Positions 19,801 to 27,783 are shown, numbered from the stretch's first letter. The stretch is DNA of 64,000 nucleotides from Woeseiaceae bacterium (GCA_021773115.1 JAJFKS010000003.1:186001-250000), one strand, 5' to 3'. The notes: generated from the letters alone by a model not told the origin. Translations and numbers: made by a program.

Positions 19801-20139
19801 ATCAAGAACGAAGCCGTTAAATGACAGATCGATCTGTGCGCCACTTGAAGCACCGGATTCCTGCAGAATGTCGGCCGCATCAATCAGACCAACTTCTCGA
19901 GACACCTGTCCCGTGATGATCTGTAACGGAGAAATACTGCTGTATGTATCGCGCTTCAAACGCGAACCGGTAACGACAACCTCATCAACGGCGTCATCGT
20001 CTTCAATTTCACTCTGCGAATCTTCGTCAGCATCCTGTGCGAAAATCGCCGGTGCGGCAAACAAACAGAAACTGGCCACGAGAACAGCAAATGGACTCAG
20101 TACACGCGCAAGGATTGCGCGATCTTTGTCAACTCTCAT
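16870..20139 (-). CDS. TonB-dependent outer-membrane receptor
   Basis: A receptor of about 1089 residues. The ATG at 20139 is chosen because GGGG lies at the right distance before it and a signal peptide (about residues 1-35, ending AIFAQ) follows; upstream starts lengthen the leader needlessly. After a short acidic stretch comes the plug domain (DEVVVTGSRLKRDTYSS, LVNGRRLAP, then ISSLDGASSVYGSDAIAGVANV-like residues). The rest is a 22-strand barrel. The large size and acidic, cysteine-containing loops fit the Xanthomonas/Caulobacter-type receptors for peptides, glycans or complex organics. There is no N-terminal signalling domain. The next gene downstream is an exported peptidase, so peptides are a reasonable ligand guess. 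Confidence 0.93.
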   Translation of the reverse strand: MRVDKDRAILARVLSPFAVLVASFCLFAAPAIFAQDADEDSQSEIEDDDAVDEVVVTGSRLKRDTYSSISPLQIITGQVSREVGLIDAADILQESGASSGAQIDLSFNGFVLDNGPGSSTVNLRGLGEARTLVLVNGRRLAPAGVEGAPFAANLNQIPASLVQQYDLLLDGASSVYGSDAIAGVANVILRKDFDGIEIEGFTRVPEHGGGVENTLSVVWGKNFDRGFIGFGAEYQDTDNVTLADRPWTAGCDKNYEIDENGQFRQDEQFYPTVYGMTPWDECRLGLLAARVSVPFSGSIYATPGTSNGAWNGFSESSIFGFGVDSDQDGVADLNFRDYDLNGKASQQNSDLVAANETLQFMGYGEYTLDTEANITPYFEVMYSETDFFSNSSEGQLFPIVPANNPFNICNPAAVGGTDCGDAFDALMNNPGVIAGVMNAFGCDPSSGGSCDQTGGPIGGGASVQPIVSVAGDRNFTKVNGDQIRVVGGVRGDMPWLQFGSLDNWSFDAYASYTKSSAESERRGIRDDRLDLSLGVFSTTNTPCQNDTGAVLAADVAPGCVPVNMFASSLYPVGVVTGDFATQAERDYLFDGRNFDTEYEQTIISAYVTGDIFELPAGSVALGFGAEHRNDDIASIPDAVARDGLFFGFFTDGGATGDKDTDEIFAEIEIPLLAGVPAFEELSINLSTRYTDDEIYGSDNTESFKLGWRPVESLLIRGTFGTSFRAPNLRELFLQAQSGFGNIADPCFIPLEAQTGLNGTYDPSLDTRDAQVFTNCIAAGVDPTQASNFPFAPVFSTEVSRGGALDLNAEESESWSAGFAWDQPFTNAFGLALSATYYEIDVNQTIIEPSGQFIVNDCYNSLTGNSVFCSRITRDLSDPTNPVIDIIDSGFINREAESARGVDINLTLDDSFTIFDRPIDVLWDVTATRTLERSTLFLDDDGVPDVDTFQGEWGFPTWNVRSGLRFDYDNWRLTWETRYLGSVGQDVDGIDDFDEAITGASDTCQGPPNDVLCRDYADTDNYFLHHVSVYYYGDRWTVGGGLRNAFDKSPPVIDCNEPVFCINNTPIGYGYDLQGRTFFLDVRVNFGGGE

Positions 20140-20466
20140 TTCATACCCCTTATGCTTCATTTTGGTTTCGGCGGGCACTTTGCTGGCCCTTGTGCCGGAC
20201 TACTGCAGAAAAATGCAACAGTCATTAGTGCGTATGATGCGAAATTGCAACAGATAAGTAAATGGCTGAGACCATTAAAATTCAAACTCTTTCGTCGCAT
20301 GTTGGTAAATTACAACGAATGTCCGGAGAGAAACGCGATAAATATCGCACTTAGCTTTGGCGTGCTGCGGTGATCACCTGGATTTTTGTGCCGGGCCTGA
20401 CCGGCTTTCCCGTATTATGTGAGCTGGCGCAACGATCCAAAGGCCATTTTGGGCGAGATTGATAGC
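20140..20466. promoter_or_regulatory. Divergent region between TonB receptor and ParA gene
   Basis: About 327 bases without a convincing gene. For the receptor strand there is a plausible promoter: TTGAAT (20285-20280), 17 bases, TTTACT (20262-20257). A small dyad GCGAT-N4-ATCGC lies at 20335-20348 and could be an operator. A TATTAT at 20413-20418 may be a -10 box for the ParA gene, though no good -35 is at the right distance. I see no RNA gene here. Confidence 0.4.
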
Positions 20467-21237
20467 ATGCTGATAACGCCGCGACAGGACAAGCTCAACA
20501 AGATCGTCATCCTTAACCCGAAAGGGGGATGCGGCAAATCGACGTTGGTGACCAATCTCGCGGCCTGCTATGCCAACCGAGGCACGATCCCGGCCGTTAT
20601 GGACTACGACCCGCAAGGCTCGACAATAGCCTGGCTCGATCGCCGCTCGGCCGAATTGCCTGCGATTCACGGCATCGCCGCTTACAAAAAATCCATGCAG
20701 GCGACGCGAAGCTGGCAGCTTCGGGTACCGAATGATACCGACACACTGCTGATCGATTCGCCGGCAAGTATTGATCACGACGACTTGAGAGAATTGACGC
20801 GCGACTCCACCAGTATCCTTGTGCCGGTATTGCCCTCGTCAATGGATATTCACGCCGCTTCCCGATGCATCGCCGATTTGCTACTGGTGGCTAAGGTCGA
20901 CCGCAGTGATCGCAAACTTGCCGTTGTCGCCAACCGCACACGCAAACACACAAAGAGCTTCGGCAAGTTGATGCGATTCCTTGATTCGCTCGGAATCCCG
21001 ATCATCGCCGTCCTTCGTGACACACAAAACTTTGTTCGCTCGGCAGAACAAGGCATTGGCGTCTGCGAGATGCCGCCTTCAAAAGTCAGGCCCGATATCG
21101 AACAACTTGAAAACATTGTGACTTGGCTCGATGCCTGGCCAGATCGCAAACGTGACTCAACGTCGACAACTGCATTCAATAAGCGACCCGGTGTCGCGCG
21201 CTCATTGCTAAACCGCATTCAACTTGGCTCGGCCTGA
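20467..21237 (+). CDS. Orphan ParA/MinD-family ATPase
   Basis: A 256-residue ATPase (ATG at 20467; a GTG at 20419 would add 16 residues). It has the deviant Walker A KGGCGKST with the signature first lysine, a DYDPQGS switch I segment and LLIDSPAS Walker B. ParA-family proteins form ATP-dependent dimers on nucleoid or membrane to position cargo. No ParB, parS-like repeat or obvious cargo gene is adjacent. It is therefore not a chromosomal parAB operon and could position an unknown complex. The last 19 bases overlap the convergent dehydratase gene. Confidence 0.88.
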   Translation: MLITPRQDKLNKIVILNPKGGCGKSTLVTNLAACYANRGTIPAVMDYDPQGSTIAWLDRRSAELPAIHGIAAYKKSMQATRSWQLRVPNDTDTLLIDSPASIDHDDLRELTRDSTSILVPVLPSSMDIHAASRCIADLLLVAKVDRSDRKLAVVANRTRKHTKSFGKLMRFLDSLGIPIIAVLRDTQNFVRSAEQGIGVCEMPPSKVRPDIEQLENIVTWLDAWPDRKRDSTSTTAFNKRPGVARSLLNRIQLGSA

Positions 21238-22193
21238 ATCGCTCCGAACAATTCGACATCAACATTACCCCCGCTTAGGACAATGGCCGTTGTCTTACCC
21301 CCCGTCTTGAGCTTGCCCGATAACAATGCGGCCAATGCAACCGCCCCACCGGGCTCGACGACCAGCTTCAGATGGCGGAAGGCAAAGCGCATCGCCGCGC
21401 GCACTTCGGCATCCGATACCGTCAGTACGCCGGATACCCGTTGTTGAATGATGGGAAATGTCAGTTCACCCGGCATTGACGTCTGCAAAGCATCACAGAT
21501 CGAGCGCGCCGAACCATCAATGCCAATTCTCTTGCCCGCGCTAAACGATTTCGCGGTGTCGTCAAAGTCCTCAGGCTCGACAATGAAAATGTCGACATCC
21601 GGCAGTCGCGACTTCAGTGCCACAGCAGAGCCGGATGACAAGCCACCACCGCCGCACGGGATCAGGACCTGGTCCGGAACCTGTTTCATACGGATTGCGT
21701 CATCGGCGATCTCGAGCCCCACCGTTCCCTGCCCGGCGATGATATGAGCGTGGTCATAGGACGGCACCAGTGCCGCGCCGCGGGCCGCGGCCAGTTCACG
21801 CGCAATGGCTTCCCGGTCACCGGTGTAACGATCGTAGGTGATGACCTCTCCACCGAGGCGTCGCGTATTGTCGAGCTTCAATTTCGGTGCATCCTGCGGC
21901 ATGACGATACTGGTAGGTATACCGAGCATCGTCCCGGCCGCCGCCACTCCTTGTGCATGATTTCCCGATGACCATGCCACGACGCCGTTACGCGCCTCGG
22001 CAGCTGTCAACTGGCTCAGCAGATTGTAAGCACCGCGTATTTTGAATGAGCCGGTAAGCTGCAGGCATTCGGGCTTGATCAATACGACACCACCCACCGC
22101 ATCATCGAGTTCGACATTGTGCAATAAGGGCGTTCGAATACTGATGCCGTCGAGGCGTGCCGCCGCGGCCTCAATCTCGCCAATTTCAATCAC
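21219..22193 (-). CDS. Threonine/serine dehydratase family PLP enzyme
   Basis: A 324-residue fold-type II PLP enzyme. The cofactor lysine is in GSFKIRGA, the phosphate-binding loop is CGGGGLSSG, and SSGNHAQGVA is the substrate loop. Catabolic threonine ammonia-lyase or serine/threonine racemase-like activity is expected; there is no C-terminal ACT regulatory domain as in biosynthetic IlvA. GTG start overlaps the upstream pterin dehydratase stop (TAGTG), so the two are coupled. Substrate choice between threonine, serine and hydroxyaspartate is not decided by the sequence alone. Confidence 0.88.
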   Translation of the reverse strand: MIEIGEIEAAAARLDGISIRTPLLHNVELDDAVGGVVLIKPECLQLTGSFKIRGAYNLLSQLTAAEARNGVVAWSSGNHAQGVAAAGTMLGIPTSIVMPQDAPKLKLDNTRRLGGEVITYDRYTGDREAIARELAAARGAALVPSYDHAHIIAGQGTVGLEIADDAIRMKQVPDQVLIPCGGGGLSSGSAVALKSRLPDVDIFIVEPEDFDDTAKSFSAGKRIGIDGSARSICDALQTSMPGELTFPIIQQRVSGVLTVSDAEVRAAMRFAFRHLKLVVEPGGAVALAALLSGKLKTGGKTTAIVLSGGNVDVELFGAIQAEPS

Positions 22194-22540
22194 TAGCTGT
22201 CACCCAGCGGAATCCGGTCTATTTTCGCAGCACAAATGAAATCGTTGTCGGACAAGCCATCAATTGCATGCGTTGTGTAGCGGACGGAACAGGATCCATA
22301 AGACAAACGAATATCCGGGTGATGACCTTCCGTGATCGCGATCCAGGCGACCGCATTCGCAAACCCCAGCGAGCGACTGTAAGCCGGGAACTTGAAGCTG
22401 CGATGAATCGCGAGTCCGTCATCGCTTAACGTCCAGTCGCCGTGTAAAGCCTCGAGCAAACTTCGACACTGCTCAGCGCTCAATGGGACAACGCCACCTT
22501 CACAGGGTTTGCAACGACGGGATGCAAGATCATCTGACAT
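22193..22540 (-). CDS. phhB: 4a-hydroxytetrahydrobiopterin dehydratase
   Basis: A 115-residue pterin-4a-carbinolamine dehydratase that recycles the pterin cofactor of phenylalanine hydroxylase. The family motif is seen as EGHHPDI, a conserved histidine in TTHAIDGLS and NDF. The ATG at 22540 has GGAG five bases upstream; the GTG two codons earlier would sit on top of that SD. No phenylalanine hydroxylase is in the window. It is coupled to the dehydratase downstream. Confidence 0.92.
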   Translation of the reverse strand: MSDDLASRRCKPCEGGVVPLSAEQCRSLLEALHGDWTLSDDGLAIHRSFKFPAYSRSLGFANAVAWIAITEGHHPDIRLSYGSCSVRYTTHAIDGLSDNDFICAAKIDRIPLGDS

Positions 22541-22600
22541 AGTCACTCCAAATTAATACCCGACGGCAACAGTAGCAATCGCGATAAAAAAGCGCCATGA

Positions 22601-22627
22601 AAAAGGCCGACCCATTACAGGCCGGCC
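22601..22627 (-). terminator. Probable terminator after the OmpA-like gene
   Basis: On the minus strand GGCCG (22627-22623) pairs with CGGCC (22609-22605) around a 13-base loop and is followed by four Ts. The stem is short but GC-rich. It lies between the OmpA-like gene and the pterin dehydratase gene and probably marks the end of the preceding transcript. Confidence 0.55.
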
Positions 22628-22657
22628 AGGCGGAGACTCGAGATGAGTCCAGGGAAG

Positions 22658-23362
22658 CTAGTTGGGGTTGGAGGCCACTGACTGGCTGTTATCGATGAAC
22701 AATTTCACGCTCACACGACGTTCGAGCGCATAGCTGTCGACATCCGGGTTCTGTGCCACCGCCTCACCGTGCGCCGATGCGCTGATGCGGGTCGGATGCA
22801 CGCCTGCCCCGATGAACAGATTTCGCACAAATTCGACACGCTTTTCCGACAGCGCATGGTTGTAGTCGACCGCGCCACGCTCGTCGGCAAATCCGTCAAG
22901 CTGAATCTGAACGCCAGGCATATTGGCAAGCGTTGCCGCCATTTGCGAAAGGCGATTTCCGGTCGTATCTGTCAACGCGAATTCATCGGTACGAAATAAC
23001 AAGTCCATGTCGATGCCTGCCTGCATTAATGCGACCAGTTCGGGGCGAGCGACATTCTGCAGACGCTCCACCTCAACGTTCAGCTCGTCGATGCCCTGCT
23101 CGAGCTCAGCGACTGACATCGAAGATTCCTGCAGTGAGTTTTTCAGCGCACTGATGCGTTCGGATTTCTGGTGTGCCGTGTCGCCCAATTTGGCGCCGAT
23201 CGCTGCACCGATAATGAAGCCGACGGGGCCGCCCGCCAGTGCGCCGACAACAGCCCCGCTGCCGACACCGATTGTCTCCTGTTTCGACGCGGCTGCCGCC
23301 GATGCAGCCTGGCTACCCAGTGTCAGGATCATGAAGCTTGCAATAATTGATGTGTAACGCAT
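22658..23362 (-). CDS. Glycine-zipper OmpA-family envelope protein (PdsO-like)
   Basis: A 234-residue exported protein. ATG at 23362 has GGAGGA eight bases upstream. After the signal peptide (to about residue 25) there is a glycine-zipper hydrophobic segment (VVGALAGGPVGFIIGAAIG), a coiled coil of about 50 residues, and a C-terminal OmpA domain with the peptidoglycan-binding pattern (DGFADERGAVDYNHALSEKR and ALERRVSV). The layout resembles PdsO, the OmpA-like protein of proteobacterial dedicated sortase loci, but no sortase gene is near. It is the next gene downstream of the VWA/channel locus on the same strand, 132 bases away, and may anchor that complex to peptidoglycan. Confidence 0.85.
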   Translation of the reverse strand: MRYTSIIASFMILTLGSQAASAAAASKQETIGVGSGAVVGALAGGPVGFIIGAAIGAKLGDTAHQKSERISALKNSLQESSMSVAELEQGIDELNVEVERLQNVARPELVALMQAGIDMDLLFRTDEFALTDTTGNRLSQMAATLANMPGVQIQLDGFADERGAVDYNHALSEKRVEFVRNLFIGAGVHPTRISASAHGEAVAQNPDVDSYALERRVSVKLFIDNSQSVASNPN

Positions 23363-23494
23363 GGTTCTATTCCTCCGAAAGTATTGGCCCGATTGGCCGG
23401 TTTCGGAATTCATTACACAGTGTAATTGCGGTGGCGATCGGTCGTGCCGATGCCAATGTAGCGATCAATTGTGACGAATTATGGCGTGGCTTTT

Positions 23495-24487
23495 TCAGCG
23501 TCCACTAATAGCGACGAAGGTGCCGCCATTGGTCGCGCAGACAGCGCGCATGAATGTCGCAAAACTTGCGGCGGATGCGGGCACGTTGCCCGACCCGAGC
23601 CGCCCCGGAAAGCCGACGCCGTGAATACGAATAAGTCGTTCACCGTCCGGTCCCGGCCGATTCAAGCGGTCAATGGCCGCCATTGCCTTGTCGATCGTGC
23701 GTGTTCCCTGGTAGTCATCGCCGAAAACGTAAATGCTGATCTTTTTGTCGTCGGCGCGGAAATCGCGAATCGCGGCTTCAATACCATTGACCGGATTACT
23801 ATCACTGGTCGCGTTCCAGCTTCGCATGCGATTAATAATCGCCTGACGACGCCCCGGTGAATCCGGCATCCAGCGCGATTGATAGTCACGAAACATGTAG
23901 ACACCATCGTCGTTCATGACCTGAATACCCTTCACCGTCGGATAGGCCTCCAGCGTTTGGCGCAACATGTTTTGAGCCAGCGTCCAGCTCGCATCCAACA
24001 TACTGCCCGACGTATCAATCACAAAAATGATGTACTCGCTATCAACCGGAATGCCGGCAACCGCATCAGCATCGGGACGGCGATAGTACGGCCGTAGTCG
24101 TTTTTCTTCTTCGGACAATCGTTGCCGCGCCGCCTGCAGTTCACCGAGATCAACCGTTTCATCTTCGTTTTCTTTACTCGCCGCATATTGACCCTTGACC
24201 TTACTCAGGTCGCCTTCGAGCTTGCCGAGTTCGAGTTTTGATGCGCGCGCCTCAACTTTCACTTCTTTTAGTGTCCGATCGAGGATGGTTGTCGTACCGC
24301 GTATTTCAAACAACTCCTGCTGCAGTAACGCAATTAGTTTTTGTAGATCCTGCTCAGCCTCCTCGACCACGACCGGCTCGTAGATTTTGCTGAGTACCAA
24401 AAGCAGGATGATCGCGCCAAATCCACAGCTGATACTGTCCAGGAAGGACAAGCTGAATGCTTCGATATTGCGACGTTGCCTTGCCAA
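23495..24487 (-). CDS. Membrane-anchored VWA protein with MotB/ExbD-like N-terminus (paralogue 2)
   Basis: A 330-residue protein. A basic start (MARQRRN) leads into one membrane helix at about 11-35 carrying FLDSISCGFGAIILL; Asp17 sits where MotB and ExbD keep their proton-accepting aspartate. A coiled coil (about 40-135) follows, then a von Willebrand A domain from about 150 with an intact MIDAS start DTSGS. Topology would place the VWA domain in the periplasm. It begins 10 bases after the paralogous gene at 24498-25592, with the same first 30 residues pattern. It is the last gene of the 35.2-23.5 kb unit. Confidence 0.85.
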   Translation of the reverse strand: MARQRRNIEAFSLSFLDSISCGFGAIILLLVLSKIYEPVVVEEAEQDLQKLIALLQQELFEIRGTTTILDRTLKEVKVEARASKLELGKLEGDLSKVKGQYAASKENEDETVDLGELQAARQRLSEEEKRLRPYYRRPDADAVAGIPVDSEYIIFVIDTSGSMLDASWTLAQNMLRQTLEAYPTVKGIQVMNDDGVYMFRDYQSRWMPDSPGRRQAIINRMRSWNATSDSNPVNGIEAAIRDFRADDKKISIYVFGDDYQGTRTIDKAMAAIDRLNRPGPDGERLIRIHGVGFPGRLGSGNVPASAASFATFMRAVCATNGGTFVAISGR

Positions 24488-24497
24488 CTGTTATCCC

Positions 24498-25592
24498 CTA
24501 AGGCCAGTCATGGCTGACACTGATGAATGAGCCACGAGTCCGCAGCGCGAGCGACCAAAACGAAACAGACGCTTGCGAATCGCCTTCCATCGGATACAGC
24601 ATGATGTTGATGGGAATGCCACTGGGAATCTGGTCTACAGCGGCAGAAAAAAGGTTCAGCCGTTCGCCGCCACCGATGACTGATTTCGACGACGTTGCGC
24701 TGTCCATCGTCGGCATTGAGTCCACCAGGATAATGACATTGTCAGGACGCGGATTCATGTTGCGGATAACCCGAAACGCGTCGCGCATATTGGTGCCGTT
24801 CTTCGGTACAGTGCGGCGCAATATACTCACCGCCTCATCAAGCTGACTACCGTCATCAGCTTTGAGCCACAACCCGTCGGTTCCTTTGATAACCGGCTCA
24901 GCGACATTGTTGAACATGTAGATCTGGTACTCGCTTCCGGACTTGAACTGCGACGTCAGCCAGTCAACACTCGCAACGACTTGACGCCATTTGCGCGACA
25001 ACAACTGCTCCGACTCCGGCAAATTTTTGCGCCGCAGGATATTGACAATAGTCTCATGCAGCATGCTCGCCGAGCGATCCACAAGAATCAGCGTGCGCTC
25101 ACCACCGAGCTTCAAGCCAGTCAGATACTGTCGATCGCCCTCGCCCTTGAATGCGCGAATTTGCGCACCGAGCGCATCCTGTTCTTTCTTCATTGCCATC
25201 AGGCGGCGGACTTCTTCCTCAAGCGACTTGATGTCCGACTGCAATTTCTCAATGTGCTCAATTTTCGCCAGCGTGTCCTTGTCGTATTTGGCAAGCTCTG
25301 CCCGCAACTCCGCGATCAGCGCTTTAATAATTGAGATGCGGTCCTTGGCCTCTTCGTCTTCGGTTTTTAGTTTCTGAATCGAGGTCCGGGCAAGTGCAAG
25401 ATTCTTGCGGCCCTCAAGCACCTCAATTTCGAGAAGATTGGTTTCTGCCTGCAACGCCCTTGTCTGGTCTGAATCGATTTGGCCGCGTGAGTTAATAATC
25501 ATAAAGACCAGGATTACCGCGCCAAGACCGCAACTCATGATATCCAAAAACGCCATGCTGAAGATCTCACCGGAGCGACGCTTACGAGCCAC
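24498..25592 (-). CDS. Membrane-anchored VWA protein with MotB/ExbD-like N-terminus (paralogue 1)
   Basis: A 364-residue protein built like its neighbour: MARKRRS, a membrane helix with FLDIMSCGLGAVIL and Asp17, a long coiled coil (about 42-150), then a periplasmic VWA domain with MIDAS DRSAS at 172-176 and a further acidic metal-site candidate (LVDSMP). The shared MAR-RR-E-FS-FLD-SCG-GA-IL pattern shows a duplication. Stator-type partners of a proton channel usually act as homodimers, so two different copies may form a heterodimer. It overlaps the FHA gene by 11 bases. Confidence 0.85.
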   Translation of the reverse strand: MARKRRSGEIFSMAFLDIMSCGLGAVILVFMIINSRGQIDSDQTRALQAETNLLEIEVLEGRKNLALARTSIQKLKTEDEEAKDRISIIKALIAELRAELAKYDKDTLAKIEHIEKLQSDIKSLEEEVRRLMAMKKEQDALGAQIRAFKGEGDRQYLTGLKLGGERTLILVDRSASMLHETIVNILRRKNLPESEQLLSRKWRQVVASVDWLTSQFKSGSEYQIYMFNNVAEPVIKGTDGLWLKADDGSQLDEAVSILRRTVPKNGTNMRDAFRVIRNMNPRPDNVIILVDSMPTMDSATSSKSVIGGGERLNLFSAAVDQIPSGIPINIMLYPMEGDSQASVSFWSLALRTRGSFISVSHDWP

Positions 25593-26946
25593 TGTGGTCC
25601 TCCGCCGAAATCAGTCGCAATTCGAAACCGGGCGTGCCGATGCGAATAAGATCGCCCGTCTGTAGCACGGCAGAGCCATCGATTCGGTGGCCGTTCAGGA
25701 ATGTTCCGTAGCGGCTATGGTCTGTCACAACAAACTGACCGTTCTCAGCCGCAACGACACAATGCCGTCGCGACACACCGGGCATGTCCTGCTGCAAGTC
25801 CAGCCAGCGTTCGTTATCGGTCGCCTGGGAACCGAGCACCAGCGGTTTGCCGCTCAGACTGACGGCCTTGTGGCCATAAAGTAGATGTGTCGGCCGCCCG
25901 CCGTTGCTGCCGGCGACATCAACCTCAACACGAATCGACGATTGGTCCCACGGCAAGTGACGCGCCAGACTTACGCTGCCACTGTGCGCCTCGATCTGGC
26001 AACGTTTCGCGAGGCCGCGCGCGGTGGCGCCGGGCTCCAGCAGAAATACTTCACCGCCAACACGTGTCTTCAGGGTAGCCGCGAGCCCTGGCATGCGAGC
26101 TGCCCGGTCCGAAAGCTGAATTGCCGGAATTTCTTCAGCGCGGTAGAAAGCCCGCAGGTTGCTGACGATGCTCTGGTAGACGGGTGAGGCCGCCGCCACC
26201 AGCTCCAGTGACTCAATTTCGGCATGGTGGGTGACGCCGCGATACTCGACCTCGAGCGGCAGCTTCGCCGAGCTCGATGCCATTTCCAGCCAGAGAGGAA
26301 GCCGGTCCTGCAACATCTGCTCAGTTCCGGCCGTATGCAGCGGGTCGAAGCGTGATTGCTGTACGAACGCCTCGGCGATGACTTTCAACCAGATTTCCTG
26401 CAGCAGCAATAAGCCACAACCTTCAATGACTGACGTTCGTTCAAATTGAACCCGCCCTTCCTGCATCAGCCTTGTCAGCATGCTGCTGTGTAAACTCAGG
26501 TCGATGTGCACGACAACCGCGCGCTCATAGTGGCGCCGAGTCGCGCAAACGGCTGAATCACACATTGCCGCAACAGGTATGGACAATTCAGCGGCGATTC
26601 CCAGCAGCAATCCGAGATTCTCGCTATTCATATACGGTGGCACCGCGATGGCCAGTCGATCACCTTCGATCGACACCTGTTTCCACATTTGCTCGAGCTG
26701 GTTGCTGACAAGATCCGCGGCGCTCATCTGTTGAAAACGGCGGTCAGTCAGGGAATCGGCGCGCAGGTCCGACCAGTAATGATTCTGAATCCGGCGCGGC
26801 TTCAGCTTGGCGCTTGCAAATGCTGCCGTCCCGGTGACAATGTGGTCATCCTCAAGCAACGCGAATCCGGGCTCACGGTACAGAATCTTGTCGCCGTCGA
26901 CGACAACGATTCCCGCGTCGTTCAAATGTGCGGCCAGTATGCGCAT
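25582..26946 (-). CDS. Actin-like ATPase-fold protein with C-terminal FHA domain
   Basis: A 454-residue cytoplasmic protein. Residues 1-290 have an Hsp70/actin-like pattern: an N-terminal strand pair (AAHLNDAGIVVVDGDK), a VVVHIDLSLHSSMLTRL stretch like the phosphate-2 loop and a conserved central alpha/beta layout. The phosphate-1 Asp-Gly loop is not clearly seen, so ATP binding is uncertain. Residues about 355-447 are a good FHA domain with SRRH (392-395) and GTFLNGH, which binds phosphothreonine. It lies between the channel gene (13-base gap) and the first VWA gene (11-base overlap). It may link kinase output to the channel. Confidence 0.75.
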   Translation of the reverse strand: MRILAAHLNDAGIVVVDGDKILYREPGFALLEDDHIVTGTAAFASAKLKPRRIQNHYWSDLRADSLTDRRFQQMSAADLVSNQLEQMWKQVSIEGDRLAIAVPPYMNSENLGLLLGIAAELSIPVAAMCDSAVCATRRHYERAVVVHIDLSLHSSMLTRLMQEGRVQFERTSVIEGCGLLLLQEIWLKVIAEAFVQQSRFDPLHTAGTEQMLQDRLPLWLEMASSSAKLPLEVEYRGVTHHAEIESLELVAAASPVYQSIVSNLRAFYRAEEIPAIQLSDRAARMPGLAATLKTRVGGEVFLLEPGATARGLAKRCQIEAHSGSVSLARHLPWDQSSIRVEVDVAGSNGGRPTHLLYGHKAVSLSGKPLVLGSQATDNERWLDLQQDMPGVSRRHCVVAAENGQFVVTDHSRYGTFLNGHRIDGSAVLQTGDLIRIGTPGFELRLISAEDHSGS

Positions 26947-26959
26947 GCGGGCCGTGACC

Positions 26960-27760
26960 CTAATCCGCCTTCAAATGGCGAATAACTTTGTCATCGCAGT
27001 AGTTTTCGGTATCGAACACCAGCCGTTCCTGCACCAGCTGCAACTGGTGCACCAGGAACATCAGAAAAATACTGATCAGCAAGGCAATAAACGTCGAGTT
27101 GAACGCGACGCCGAGGCTCAGAGTGACTCCGGTGATATCGCCCTTAACCGCTTTGTCGGCCTGCGCGAGGGCTTCACCGATTCCTCGAACGGTGCCAATA
27201 AATCCGATGGACGGAATGGCCCATGAAATGTATCGGATCATCGACAACTCGGACTCGAGTCGATCTGCCTCGGATTCACAAATCGTATGCGTGCTGCTGG
27301 AGACATCCTGAATATTGCGCGTCGAGCTGAATCGGCGCAGTGCGTTTAGTAGCGCCCTCGGCAACAGCATTTGTTGTCGATCCTCGGGCAGTGCCTGCAC
27401 CTGTCGCGCAAACTCACGCGTGTCCTCAGGCAATATCCGCATCCCCTCCGCGACCGGCACGAGATCAATATCCAGCAGGCGACGTTCGTTGCCAATCTTT
27501 AGCGCCTTGTAAGCCATGATCGCGAGCGCCCAAAACATCAGGACAAAACAGGCCTCCTGCTCAAAGTCTTTAATCAGGACCCACGGACTTCGTTCACGCA
27601 CGAAATCCGGATCGGCTGCAGCTTGCATGTTCTGTTGTTCAATGACCTCTGCAGCGTTCGGCCTCACAACTGAAACATAAAATGCGTGCACGACGATAAT
27701 CGCGATGATGAGTGCGAACATCTGGAAAACGAACTCAACGGGAATGTTCTTCTTTTTCAT
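26960..27760 (-). CDS. MotA/TolQ/ExbB-family proton channel protein
   Basis: A 266-residue inner-membrane protein with four likely helices (about 8-30, 72-92, 175-195, 215-243). The family core is present: IPSIGFIGTVRGIGEAL in helix three and GVTLSLGVAFNSTFIALLIS in helix four. Between helices two and three is a cytoplasmic segment of some 80 residues. TolQ, ExbB and MotA form pentamers around a dimer of TolR, ExbD or MotB and use protons to turn or move it. Here the only MotB/ExbD-like partners encoded nearby are the two VWA proteins. No tonB, tolA or flagellar gene is adjacent. Confidence 0.9.
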   Translation of the reverse strand: MKKKNIPVEFVFQMFALIIAIIVVHAFYVSVVRPNAAEVIEQQNMQAAADPDFVRERSPWVLIKDFEQEACFVLMFWALAIMAYKALKIGNERRLLDIDLVPVAEGMRILPEDTREFARQVQALPEDRQQMLLPRALLNALRRFSSTRNIQDVSSSTHTICESEADRLESELSMIRYISWAIPSIGFIGTVRGIGEALAQADKAVKGDITGVTLSLGVAFNSTFIALLISIFLMFLVHQLQLVQERLVFDTENYCDDKVIRHLKAD

Positions 27761-27783
27761 ATTTACGCCTCGTGGCGGTACAA

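Noticed and set aside
22547-22657. Gap between the OmpA-like gene and the pterin dehydratase, searched for a small RNA.
   Set aside because: Only a terminator hairpin is visible; no second structure or promoter.
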